Both the position numbers and the translations under genes were made by a program. From NCBI GenBank assembly GCA_964036665.1, contig OZ038531.1:4588001-4652000 (forward strand): a stretch of 64,000 nt of DNA. Direction: 5' to 3'. The notes under the pieces were generated by a model, which worked only from the letters and a program-made list of their open reading frames with translations, did no database searches and was not told where the DNA came from. This document shows positions 13,501 through 25,587 of the stretch, piece after piece. This DNA is from Gordius sp. MW1 (taxonomy: Eukaryota; Nematomorpha; Gordioida; Gordea; Gordiidae). The number at the start of each line of letters is the position of its first letter. Position 1 is the stretch's first letter.

Positions 13501-16500
13501 TGTAGTTATAAATCCGACCACTCAGGTTCGGGTTTAAAAATTTTACCAAATTTGACCTCTGCTAAAAATTCCCTTTAATATTTGACTAAATATTTTAACC
13601 TGACCTAATGATATTATTTAATAGTGTGTAATTTAAGTTAGTGGTCAGGAGTTTAGTGTTAAATGTATTTAAAGTGAAAATAGCAACAACAAAAAAAGTC
13701 ATATTTTTAAAGTCCTTTGGGCGATATTAAAAATTTTGTGACTTGGTAGGCTATTAATTTATTAATAAAGGCCAGTTTGCAGTCCTGAATTTTAATTATT
13801 TCAGAAACGTGATCTACTTAACGATTCATTTTCTAAAAACTCCCCGCATTTTTATTAGAACAATTAATCGCAGTTTTAATCGCGAACTTTTTAAAGACTA
13901 AGGGCTTCTCCGAATATCGGATTCAGATTCAAATGGCGCGATTTTATCTTTATCAAACATCCGATTTAATTTCATGTGTCAAACTAGGTTGTAATTATTA
14001 ATACTTTGTTTTTTGATAGTTAAAACCGTTTTTTTTATTTCAACTCTTGAGATTAATCGCTGTTACGTTATGCGTCTGAAATGTAAATCTGCTGTGAATT
14101 CGAAGTTTAGACACGGCTATGTTATTACCCGTACAACGATTTTTGCTGCTCAGCAAAATCCGATATTAAGACGATAACTTATTATACTACTTATAAAACG
14201 ATCACCCTTTAATTTCGGATACTATTTTTTGTCCAAGTAAAATTTAATTATAATTTAACATAGGTTTGGCTTACGCCTGCTTCGAGGCATTCGTCGACAA
14301 ATATCTTAGCAATTTTTTCCTCAGAGACAATTACATCGTAGTGCGTGAATATCTAGCTATGTTTAGCGCTTTGATCGCATTCCAGGATCCTCACCTATTC
14401 ATGCACATGGAAAAGATTGGATTTAGCGTCGAGCTTTTCGCCATACCATGGTTTCTCACCGTGTTTGCACGTAATAAAAACGATATTTTTGTACTAACAC
14501 ACACGTTGCTAAAGTGGTTTATTAGCAATTTCAAAAACATAAGAGAAGTGTATAATTCATAGATATTCGTCATGTTGTTGGTATTACTGTTGTAAAAACG
14601 GCAGGGTTTGTTTGGTCGACTATTCATAAACAGACCAAAGTTTTTGGTTCGTTTTTCTTAGTCGACCTCTAGGCTTAGTCGACATTTGAAAGACAGGCCA
14701 CATTGTTCACCAGTTAACCCAATGGTCGACCAATAAAAACCCAGCCGTTTTTATAACACCTCACGACTGTTTGTTTTAGATATATTTCCGCTCCCCAAAA
14801 TATATCATTTGTGGGACACGATACTGCTAAACGAACCCAATTACCCGTTATTCGTGAGTTTAGCCTTGCTCGATACTTTCAAAAGTTCCGTCCTGGCTTC
14901 GGGTTTTAACGAAGCCATCCTACTTTTTTCCGACCTACCCGATTTAGACGTCGATAAATGCCTGGCCTCCGCCTCAGCCTATTACACGTACACCCCTCAT
15001 TCACTGACTCATCGCCTATCAGCTGACGGCCCCCCGGCCGGGAATGCTCTTCGGGCATCACCCACCAAAGCCGAAATAGCGCAACTTGGTAAGCCTTATC
15101 AGAGACCAGGAACTTTGGGCCCGGTCGGGCAACTGGCTTAAAGTTAGATTTTCGGATGGGCTCGGGCCGGCACCAAACAAGATTTAGGCTTTACGGGATT
15201 AATGACATTTTTTACATATAGCGTATCATGATCTCTTAGTGTATTGCAATGTCATTTGACTGATAATATAATATCTGAGTTCTTATCGAAAAATTTAAAT
15301 TTTTTGGGGAAATGTGAAAAAAATATAACTCGCACTTTTAAAAATCATCAATTCGACCCGGGCATTCGGGCAGCACTAATGATTCGGGCATGGTGAAGTG
15401 GACACTTAGATGGGTTCGGGCGAGCTTGGGCGGGCAATTTAGTTTTAAAATGGGACCAGGTCGGTTTCAGGCATAAATATTTAACTAATCTGACCTCTGA
15501 TGGCCCAGATAGGCATGATATGAGTGAGTTTGCATATTACTTAATAAGCATAAGTTATAACGATTCTGGGAAAACCTAAGGGATACGGCTTTTAGTAATA
15601 GCTGCGACGTTAAAGTTAATTATATTATTTTTAAGTATTCTGCTGAAATCGTCGAATCTTAAATTATGCGCTTTTAACGATTTCAATTCACTGAATATAC
15701 TTAATGTTGATGTCGCAACAGGTTTTTAGAGTGGACTCCTTTAAAATTTTGTGAATTTAATTAATTGTGTTAAGTAAACTTAGCTTGTTATTTGTTTCAT
15801 ATCGTCCTTTCTAGTAATGGTTTGCTACCTTTTAAATCAACTTTTTTTTAACCACTTAGCTTTGGGCCAGTCTTTGAGAATAAGTATTTGTTATTAAATT
15901 TACACGGCTGGTCACTAACGATTATCTTAAATGGACTATATTCACACTTTGAATTTTAAAAAGTTTACTAGTACAACGTCAAAAATGCAATACGCGCATG
16001 GGCTTAGCAAGGGGAGGCCGCTGCCCCACACTAAGTTCAAAAATTGTTGAAATATATTAAAATTATGGCTAAAATTTCAAAAAATGATCATTTTGCCCCT
16101 CTCTAAATCATTATTACCCCCCTCTAATTCCAAGGTATGTTGGCTACACGCCCATGTATAGGCGTGTGCATTTTACAAACATAGCACTTTTGATTTGTAA
16201 AAGATTGTATTTCAACTATGCATCATTGTAAGGTAAATATAGACCGCAAATAAATCCTAAAAGTAGCGTCCATGCTCAAGACAATGCGCATTTTACGCGA
16301 CAATCATACTGCCCCTTCCTCTTTCAATCGGAACTCAAGGCTCTGACGGGTACAGCAAAAGTCGATTTTAGCTATAGAACTCCGACCCGAGACGTCTGGG
16401 TTTCTAAGCTCAATTTTAAATATCCACAAGCTCGGCACTACCACATACTTGATATCAGGCCTGCTATGGTTTATCGCAGGTTTGCTGCTTTCATTTTTAC

Positions 16501-18044
16501 CAACTATTATTAGTAACTACTCGTGTTGTAAAAACGGTTCGATTTTGTTTGGTCGACCTATGGTTTAACTAAGATTAACGGTCGATCTGGTCCTTTTTTG
16601 CGAATTTCGACTAAGCCTAGAGGTCGATCAAGAAAAACAGACCAAAAAACATTTGTTCTGTTTGTGTTTAGTCGACTAAAACCACAGGCCGACCAAACAA
16701 AACCCACCCATTTTTACAACACTGTTTTTATTGCGTTTATATTACAGATTTTTATTTGATTTTACGATTTTCTCACACCATTTTATCATGATGTGTTTCT
16801 AAATACGAATCCATTTTTTAGAAACCGTGTATAAAAGCAGAGGAAGGGCAATATGTATAGATTTCTTTAATTTAATTTAATACCCTAGGATCTTGTTCCT
16901 AACTCTCATCAAATTTACTTTTAAAATCACACGGTTTTTATAGGTTATTTCAACATTGAAGACTCATTCAATTTTCACTAATTCGTTTTTAAGTTAAATT
17001 TTAATTTTCGAGATGATATATTTATCAGGGATACCTTTTTGAGCAATTTTCCCTCCACTAACCTGCCATACTTTGGGTGTGATGGGACGCAAAATTCAAA
17101 AGGCGACGATGAAATAGCGGTCAACGCGGCATTTTGTGCAGAATTACAGATCTTTGTCGAAGAAATTGCTGTTAAATCAAATTCTGGCACTCCTATTACT
17201 AGAGGGATTTGTAATCCCTTGCAGATTATTGCCATATACGGAGGTCGTAACGTCGATGATGCCATTCAGGTTGCCATTTTTTATTTACCTCACTTTTGCT
17301 ATTTTTATAAATCTAATATTTTACTTTAAAGTGTGAAGTTTGCATTATATTATCCTTATAGACTACATAATAGATTGCTCATGCTCATTTGTTTCAAATG
17401 GTAATATATGTACCATTAGATCCACCATTTTGAATTTAACGATCTCCCATGTCTTTCTGCAGTGTATCCCATTGTTAAAACAGAAAAAGTGAATTTATCT
17501 TAGTTAATAACTGAAAATGAATGTTAAAAAAGCTTTAACATCACATCATCACAGTATTTTTATTAATTCTGTAAATGTTATATATTTTAAAAGGATGTTG
17601 TTTATATTTTTTTAGTTCACTATTATTTTTATGTTTTAAAAACAATTTATTTCATCAAAATTATTTAATCTATACATGTCCTTCCCTTATTTATGCACAT
17701 TTTTAAAATGGCATGGTACATTTCTTTAAAGTTGATGAGCAATTTATCTAGTCTATGAGTATTCTTTTTATATTTTTGTTATTTATTATCCTAAAAACTT
17801 TTGAAACCTGAAAAATTATTATTCCTTTTGAAAAAGTATTTCGGCTTGTTTTTACATTTTTAGAATTTTACTTAGTACGTCTTGGCAATTAAAGAAGAAA
17901 AATAGTTAAATAGTATTTATAAATGGGTTTATAATATATTAACTTGATAACTTTTTTATATTAATATATATATAGGTCTACCGTCACATGCTTTTTACCT
18001 TCAAATTACGATACCTGTGCGTAGTGATACCAGATTTATCTTAA
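10515..18044 (+). CDS. TBCK: TBCK: pseudokinase, TBC (Rab-GAP) and rhodanese-like domains, 7 exons
   Basis: Exons 10515-12065, 12594-12771, 14264-14470, 14780-15088, 16281-16479, 17029-17269, 17976-18044. Splice phases 0, 1, 1, 1, 2, 0 all match, giving 917 codons (human 893). Residues 1-290 align with the human pseudokinase ([15 protein letters not shown]); the HRD region reads NILNPYISP and DFG reads RNFG, so no kinase activity is expected. The TBC domain follows; both GAP fingers are kept (I518-D521-R524 in IEVDIPRC, Q559 in YWQGLD). Later blocks are [20 protein letters not shown] and ILLFSDLPD. The C-terminal rhodanese-like part ([20 protein letters not shown]) lacks an active-site Cys, as in human TBCK. 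TBCK belongs to the FERRY complex, a Rab5 effector. The exon 5 acceptor at 16280 has a weak pyrimidine tract and is the least certain join. Exon 1 is visibly more AT-rich than exons 2-5. Confidence 0.93.
12818..12975. mobile_element. Family A MITE in TBCK intron 2
   Basis: CATGGGCGTAGCC, G-run, AT core, C-run, then GGTTACGCCCATG. No convincing target duplication. Starts 46 bp after the exon 2 donor. Confidence 0.85.
13160..13590. repeat. Degenerate GC-rich GGGCGGGC repeat family
   Basis: Contains GGGCCGGGCGGGCTG, GGGCGGGCACCATAA-AAGATTCGA and GCTTGGGCGGGTCC, then TTTACCAAATTTGACCTCT. Related blocks lie at 15095-15500 and 22440-22480, and inverted at 21345-21465. TSDs and ends not resolved. 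Confidence 0.5.
13900..14172. mobile_element. Family C MITE (GGGCTTGTCTTAATATCGG ends), diverged
   Basis: GGGCTTCTCCGAATATCGG at the left; CAGCAAAATCCGATATTAAG at the right. Shares the core GTACAACGATTTTTGCTGC with the copies at 22520 and 23717. In TBCK intron 2. Confidence 0.8.
14585..14760. mobile_element. Family B hAT-like MITE filling TBCK intron 3
   Basis: ACTGTTGTAAAAACGGCAGG at the left and CCCAGCCGTTTTTATAACAC at the right, with the family's inner GTCGAC repeats. Its right end is 20 nt from the exon 4 splice acceptor (14779), so the branch point probably lies inside the MITE. Confidence 0.85.
15095..15500. repeat. GGGCGGGC-type repeat, second copy
   Basis: GGGCCCGGTCGGGC, GGGCTCGGGCCGGC, GGGTTCGGGCGAGCTTGGGC, then TTTAACTAATCTGACCTCTG. 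Starts 7 bp after the TBCK exon 4 donor. Same family as 13160-13590. Confidence 0.5.
15997..16156. mobile_element. Family A MITE in TBCK intron 4
   Basis: CATGGGCTTAGC start, core AATTATGGCTAAAATTTCAA, C-run, GGCTACACGCCCATG end. Confidence 0.85.
16523..16723. mobile_element. Family B hAT-like MITE in TBCK intron 5
   Basis: GTGTTGTAAAAACGGTTCG at the left, CCCATTTTTACAACACTG at the right, several inner GTCGAC/GTCGAT sites. Starts 43 bp after the exon 5 donor. Confidence 0.85.
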
Positions 18045-18109
18045 ATACATATTTTGTTAAATATTTACTATAACGCGTTATAAACTATTCAACAATTTGA
18101 TTAACAATC

Positions 18110-18115
18110 AATAAA
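18110..18115 (+). promoter_or_regulatory. Probable TBCK poly(A) signal
   Basis: AATAAA 66 bp after the TBCK stop codon. Confidence 0.55.
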
Positions 18116-20065
18116 ATATAAATATGTTTGTTGGTAAATTATAATCTTTTTGCAATACTTAAATTGCGTATTATTTTTCTGACCTTTAAAGTTTTTAACA
18201 TTGTATGATTGAAGGTGACAAAAGCAGTAGAAAATGTATTTACTCTGAATCACATGTTTTATTTATTTTTTCCACTATGACACTGTGTCACATATGTTGG
18301 TGGTTAGTCCTTTCAACATTAATTTCCATTTTTCTCTATAATTACATCATAAAATTAAGTTCTGAGGTTTTAATTTAGGACTTTATGCCAAATGTTTGGT
18401 ATTTTTATAGCGCCCGTTCTCAATTAGTAAAATCCCATGCAAAAAAACTCAACGTTGTTTTATAGAAATAATTTTATAATTAGTTGAATTTAGCTTGCAA
18501 AGTATTTCAATGCTTAAATTGTAATGCTTTTTCAGTGATTTGTTCACAGTTTCTTATTTTACGCTATATAAATAATAATTGAAATATACGATTTAAGATG
18601 CCCAAAAAATCAATGTCTACAACACTATTGATTCGTTAAAAGTTTAAATTTTTACATAGGAGAACATTTAAAATAAGCATGCATTACAATTTTAAGCTAT
18701 ATTTATAATTTTATCTATGAGGTTACCCTTTAGTTTACATAAACGGCACCAGAAATGCGTATATATTCATTTCTAAACCTACCTACACTTTTTAAGAAGT
18801 CTTAAAATAACCCAAAAAACAGCAAAATCGATTGTATCACTTACATATAACAAAGTCTTTTATATCATAAAAAACACATTAAATCAAAGTACAAAAACAT
18901 AGAGCCTTTTAATTTTTAACACGCAATAATTTCGAGGTGATCTGTTTGTAAATAATAAAAACGCTGCTGGAAATTTACAATAATTAAACAAGTAAGCGAG
19001 CGAATGGGGAAATAAGCGTGTGTGCACATATGATATGTCAGCAATAAATAAATATCTTAAACAAAAATTTTCCGATAGCTGTCGGAGGTATTAATGCATT
19101 TGAAACGGGCACGGGCTACATGTGTCAAAAATTGGGATTTCTTGAGTTTAGGGATGCTATAAAATATAATATATGAAAATAGATGATTGTGCAGAGTATT
19201 TATAAGAATATTCAAATATCAAGTAGATTTAATAAATGCCCAGTTTATGTAAGGTATGTGTAACTTATTTTAAAGTTTCCCAAATTTTTTGACATATTGA
19301 TGAAATTGTAATGTTCAGTCGAAACCCAATGTATATTATATAAAACTTTTAAGTGCAAACGATAGAGTAATGTAATTAAATGTTTCTAGGGAGACGGGGG
19401 CTATCGCGACCATTAAAAATCAAAAAGACCTAGACAAAAAATTTCAACCGAATTCATAGATTTTTTTACAATTTCATTAAAATTTAATGTTAAAATCTAT
19501 AATAACTTAATTGCATGTACTTAAATTGCTAAAATATGAAAATATAGTTTTATAAAATAAGATTGGACTTAAATTGGTTTGTTCAACGATCCTTTAGGCT
19601 GACATTATTTTTTTAGTAAAAAAAACATGACGTCTTTTTTGTTCGTAGGAAACAAAGTTAGTATTTTGATAGCAATCATGCACCATGCTATGAATGAGTA
19701 AAAAGTCTCTCGATAGCCCCAGGGTGATCATTTCACTTTAAATTTGGTCTAAAGATCATTATATTCTTCAAAATTATATATTAACATATAAACCATAAAA
19801 ATTTGTTCTGAAGTTTAAAGAGCACCTTTCAGCCTTTGTGCACAACATATTTTAACCCTTAAATTGCCGCCTTAATATCTTCAGTCGAATCCTTCATTAA
19901 TTGCACTTTAATATCATTCTAATCAACACGACCACGTTAATTATCCCATAATTTTTACACGCCTAAGGTCTCCGGGACCCCATCAATGTATAATCCACTT
20001 ATATTGTGATTGTAAACAACCACTCTCATTTCGCACGTACATTAACGTCATATAGACGCCTCGAT
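18116..20065. other. Convergent intergenic region between TBCK and GAPVD1
   Basis: About 2 kb of AT-rich sequence with no exon recognised. At 19383-19470 (GGCTATCGCGACC ... AATCAAAAAGACCTAGA) it matches, in reverse, 1700-1790 in the TPST intron (GTCTTTTTGATTTTTTAGGG ... CGATAGCCC), so a diverged dispersed repeat is present. A minus-strand ATTAAA (19907-19912) is the best available poly(A) candidate for GAPVD1; weak. Confidence 0.5.
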
Positions 20066-23000
20066 TCAATCCTCTTCTTCGTACTCCATAGTTTTAATGA
20101 ACTCCACCACCGATCTAAATTGAGTCCACCAGTAAGAAACTTCGCCACCAGTCACGTGACTGCCCATCATGTGACCCGCCACGTGACTGCCGCCGCCGGG
20201 CCGGGCGAAGTGGTAATGTTCCACGAATTGGAGGTTAGAGAGGAGGGAGCCGGGGTTGGAGCGGAGCACGACGTAGGTCAGGACCGGAATGACGTCGTCG
20301 GCCGAGCACGAGGTCGAAGACCACGTGGTGGCGATTGGTGTGTCACGTGATGGGCGTAGGGAACGAACGACGGCGAGGCAGGTACGAACCACGTGACACA
20401 ACTTGTCGACCGGAGCCACGGCCACGTTGATACCGGTTAGAATGTGCTGCGCCTCGAGCCAGGGGAAATGCGACATGTTTTTCTGCAAAGGGATGGAGTT
20501 GATTTTATTCATTGACTAATGCCAAACTTAAGTAAAGGAAATTTAAACCCATAATGTTCTCATCATTATTGGGCCATTCATAACAAATCAAAATGCTTTC
20601 GACCGACCATTTGAGATCAGGATAATTTTTGGTAAAAATATAGGCCTCATTTATTAGAGTAATTTCTGAAAATTTTAGCCATCTTGAGCCAATACTTTTT
20701 AAGCTATGGACGTTTAAAGGGCCAAAATCACGTTGAGCGTTTTATAGATTTTACTATTTTTGTCATATTTTTGAAAGTAATTGCGTTATTCACTATTGGT
20801 ACATTTTGTTCCTAAAAAAAGAATATTCTTTCTTTCATAATTTTACAATTTACCACTGCAATTTAAAAATTCATCTAAAATGGCGCGGTCTAAGTTGATC
20901 CATAAATTTCAATGCAAAAAAACAGCTGTTTGCCAGTGTACTATAGTGTTAGCGATAAACTGGCGAACAGCTAATTTTTGTATTCAAATTAATTAAGTAC
21001 CCTAGACAGCCATTTTAGGTCAGTGATAATTGCAAGAAGTTTTAGAAGAAAGAATAATGAGGACATTAAAGGATTATCTTTATGAAAAAACATTTAAGCA
21101 TCAAACAAAATGAATGGCGTTTAGTTTGTTGATATAAACCTCAAATATGGCAGCCTCTACCCAGACTTAAAAATTATCAGCTGTTCGCCAGTCTAATGCA
21201 TTATTAGTCAATGGTTTTATTGATGGTCTCGGCGGATTGATTAAGAAAGTGAGAGGAAATCAGATCCAAGATTTTGAGATTCGATAGCCTAATTTTCATA
21301 ACTAGTTGTTATTGTTTTATACGATTTGTTAATATTTTCTGACCAAAACAGGCCGGGTCCAATTTTTTAGCTAAATTGCCCGCCCGAACCCTTATAAGTC
21401 TCCGCCCGGCCAAGCCAGGATTATTAGAGCTGCCCGAACTGCCTGGCCTAAAATGATGATTTTTTTTTAAAACTTTTTACCATTAATTTTTAATTTAAAT
21501 CTCGATATTTTAGATAAAAACTACGATTAATAAAAAAAATGTGTTATTTTACCTTTTTATGTTGTAATTTTTAAATACCTCTTTCCCTAGATATTGAACT
21601 CAGATTGGAACCCCTTTCCACCCACTTTCTTTATCAATCCGAGACCATCAAAAAAACCAACTTTATCGTATAATAATTTCAATATTTCGGTTGTTTTTTA
21701 ACACAACAATTGTAAAATATAAAATGATCATTAATGTTTATTGACAACCACATGCAAAGCTAAGGTGGTAATACGGATGGAACTTTATTGACTTTCACTT
21801 TTATTGTAGCATGATAGTAATTTAAAAAATATTAAAATTTCATCATTTAACCATGTTAAATAAGTAAAAATGTCAAAGGACAAAAATGTTTTGCAATTTC
21901 AAAAATTCCTTAAAAATAAATTAAAATGGATAATTAAACGTCAAGCCAAATTACAAACTCTCATCTCGCACAAATATAGACATGAAAATTACGGGCGGTA
22001 TCCTAAGGTCCTTATGATCGTGGGCCAGGGTCGAAGCCAGCCGGGTGATGTGCCGCTCAAACAGCTGATCTCTCAGCTGATCACCATCCCCGTTCGGGTA
22101 CATGGCGGAATGGAACACGCAAGTGTAGAGGTGACGTTCCACGTGGGGCCACAAAACGCTCAACCTCCATTCCCGTCTCGATTCTCTCCTATCTTCCGCC
22201 TGGTGTAAAGTGGTGGGAGGATTTGAATCGGATTTTGATACGCATTCGAAGCAGGGATCAAAATTGAATCGTATGACGGGGAAAGGGATTATGGGGGTTG
22301 CGAGATTGTTATCGTTATCTAGTACCGTTTGAAATCATTATAAAAATAATGCTAAAGGGAACTTAATTTTTTATTATTATTATTTATATTTATAATATAA
22401 TGGAATAATGATGGGAAACGCCTCGTCCGTTCGGCCTATGGGTGGGCACCATAACGAGATTCGAGCAATTCGTGCCTAATAAGATTTTTTTATTTGTTTT
22501 TGAAAAAGAGTCTTACATATGGGCCTGTCTTAATATCGGATTTTGCTGGGCAGCATAAATCGTCGTACGGGTTATTACATAGCCGTGTGTTAACTTCGAA
22601 TTCAGAGCAGATTTACATTTCAGACGCATAACATAACAGCGATTTTGTAAGATGCAAAATTTTTCCTAAGCTTAAATGTTGTATGTTTTCCAATTTTTAG
22701 GTATCAGCAAAGTTTGGATTTAATCTCAAGTGTTGAAATAAACAAAAAATCGTTTTTAACTATCAAACAAAAAATATTAATAATTACAACTTAGTTTGAC
22801 CCATGAAAAATTCGCGCAATTTGAATCCGATATTAAGATAAGCCCATAGGTGTGAAGTCTAAATCCTGTCTTACATTTACCACTATCAAGACGCAAATTG
22901 TAAATAACTTTATAAAACAATTGATATTACTTTAATTTTTATCTAAACCTTAAAAACAAATTGTTAATTACCCATGGGGACCATTAGAGGCGAATATGAG

Positions 23001-25587
23001 GATAGGTAGAGGCGTTGGATGGAATCGTCTGCGTTGCGGGACAAACATGGCGACCGGTGATGGGGAAATTGATTTAAACGATTCCCATTGGTCAAGGCCC
23101 GGGCGTGCGTCTCACAAAATGTGGAGTCACGTGATGTCGATGGTATTCCTACGCCACCGAAACTACTTTCCGACGCGTCGGGGAAGTAGTGTAAGAGCTG
23201 GGCACGGAGTTTGCTAGCGAAGTCGGCCATTAAATCGGACTAAACATTATAAAACAAACAGATTTAACCATAGACTAATGGTGCCATAAACTGACAAACA
23301 AATGTTTTTGCATTGAAATTTATTAAACAACTTAGGTCAGCATTTTTAGTGAGATATTGCACTTCGGGTCAAAATATATAATGGCCAAAATATATAAACC
23401 AATCACCTTTAAAAATATAGCCGGTTAACGTGTATTTATACACCGTTTCAAAGAGTTCCCAAAATGACTAATATTTTTGGTCCAATATATTAAAAATATG
23501 ATTATTAAATCCTTAAATTCTGATGTTTGCAAAATGTAATATTGGCAAAATGTAATATAAGCAAGGGTTAGGGTTAGATTTAGTTTGGGAACTATATTTG
23601 ATATTATGTCCATTATATATTATGGGTCCGAATCAGATATTGCACTATATGTAAATGTGTGGAGTAGTGTTGTAAAACCGGCTGGCTTTGTTTGGTCGCC
23701 CTTTGGTTTAACTAAGGGCTTGTCTTAATATCGGATTCAGATTTAAATCGCGCGAATTTATTTTTGTCTAAATATCCTATTCAATTTTATGCATCAAACT
23801 CGGTTGTAATATTAATATTTTGTTTTTGATAGTTAAAAACGTTTTTCCGTTTATTTGAAGAACTCTTGAGATTAAATCTAAACTCTGCTGATACCTAAAA
23901 ATTCAAGAACATATAACATTTAAGCTTACGGAAAATTTTGCATCTTGCAAAATCGCTGTTATGTTATGCGTCTAAAATGTAAATCTCCGGTGAATTCGAA
24001 GTTAAGACAAAGGCTATGTTATAACCCTTACGACGATTTTTGCTGCGCAGCAAAATCCGATATTAAGACAAGCCCCGAGACTAACGATCGACTCTGACCT
24101 GTTTTTTAAATTTCGACTAAGCCTAGTGGTCGACTAAGAAAAATAGACCAAAAAATCTTTGTTCCTTTCAGGTTTAGTCGATTAAAATTAAAGGTCTACC
24201 AAACCAAACCCAGCCGTTGTTACAACACTACAGAACCCCTTTAACATTCAAATCATCGTTGTTAACAAACATGGGCGTTTAGAGGGGGGGGGGGCAATAA
24301 TAATTTAGGGAGGGGCAAAATGATCATTTTTTGAAATTTTTGCCATAATTTTAATAAATTTCAAAGAATTTTTGGATTTATAGGGGGCAGCAGTCCCTCA
24401 CTCCCTACCCCTGGCTACGCCCATGTTAACAAACACCTCTTTCATTTATATGGAATCAAAAGGGCTTTAATTTATAGATGAAACATTTATTTAAGTCTTT
24501 TAAACAAGTTTTGTAACCTATAGGAATCAGCTTAATCCGTTCAAACTCGAGCATTGTTCAATATCACAAAAACTTATAGCCCTAAAATTTCTACTTTTAT
24601 TTTATGGACTTCGTGAATTACGGCGTAACATTTTTTATAATTTTTAAGTATTACATTATCCTTATTACGGACATTTTTCTATGATACATTTAATACATGC
24701 AATACTTTTTTCATAAATTAATGTCGACATTCAATAAAACATGCTCTGGGGTATTTTAAAATTAAACCTATCCTTTATTAACCATTTTAGATTTAAAGTA
24801 AAATAAATAATCGATGAACTAAAAATTACCTTTTCATCCGGGGTGGGTAATTTGACAAATTCTTGGGAGAAAATTTTGATAGCATTTGCGTGCCGCGTTA
24901 AAAACTCTTGGACCGCAAGCGATGCCAATAAATTTTCATTGGCATTCCAAGCCCTATCAAAATAATTTAACTTCTAAAAAAACTTCAATTCTACGATACT
25001 TCAAAAAAAATTAAAAATGTATTCACTACAAATATTTATCGCTTTTTTAAGGAAAAAAAAAGAATTTTGGCCTCAGGCTGGGGTCAGGAAAATTGAATGT
25101 AAGCAAAGAGCAGCATTAATTTTGAGGCAATTATTTAGCCAGTTTGGCAATTCTCCGTTATAAAGCAACAAGTTAGACAAGTTGCAAATCAAAAAATTTA
25201 TAACGGTTATAAGTCGAGGCCCAAAAATAAAAAAGAATTTGGACTCGGCCGGGGTCGACACAATAAAAGCCAACCAGCGGTCATTAGCTAGTCTTGCAAA
25301 AATTCTTTTCCAGGATCATAAGTGTCCATCATAAACACAAAGTGGACAGGACAAGACGGGACAGGACATTTTTAACCGAAAATGAGCCCAAAAATATAGC
25401 AACAAAAAATATTCAATAAAAAGATGTCGCGATATTATAATATTTATATTACCGATTCATGGCGATCAGTTTGCTTTCCAAAGAACGCCGCACATTTAAG
25501 ACTTCGCCTTTGGTTTTTATAAGGTACTTGAGGTAAGCCCGTTTTTTGGCCAGAATAAGTTGTAATCGTTTCTGTAGCTCATGAACC
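20066..25587 (-). CDS. GAPVD1: GAPVD1 exons 18-22: coiled helix and VPS9 domain
   Basis: Exon 18 encodes a basic helix (LQKRLQLILAKKRAYLKYL); exons 19-20 helical (LAVQEFLTRHANAIKIFSQ, ADFASKLRAQLLHYFP). Exons 21-22 form the VPS9 core: AMYPNGDGDQLRDQLFERHI, then CSADDVIPVLTYVVLRSNPG, LLSNLQFVEHY and SYWWTQFRSVVEFIKT, closely matching human (ADDFVPVLVFVL, SYWWMQF). The Asp-Pro pair of ADDVIP and the downstream Tyr region are those used for Rab5 contact in VPS9 proteins. Between QFVEHY and SYWWTQF lies a His/Gly-rich insert of about 12 residues, built by a repeated CACGTGACTGCC. These exons are far more GC-rich than exon 2 of the same gene. Confidence 0.93.

Noticed and set aside
16944-16980. 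TBCK exon starting GTTATTTCAACATTGAAGAC
   Set aside because: It looked rhodanese-like ([10 protein letters not shown]) but meets a stop at 16979 and its phase does not fit exon 5; the acceptor at 17028 fits phase and homology.
20006-20350. Open frame of 114 codons on the plus strand
   Set aside because: Antisense shadow of GAPVD1 exon 22, whose VPS9 match on the minus strand is clear.
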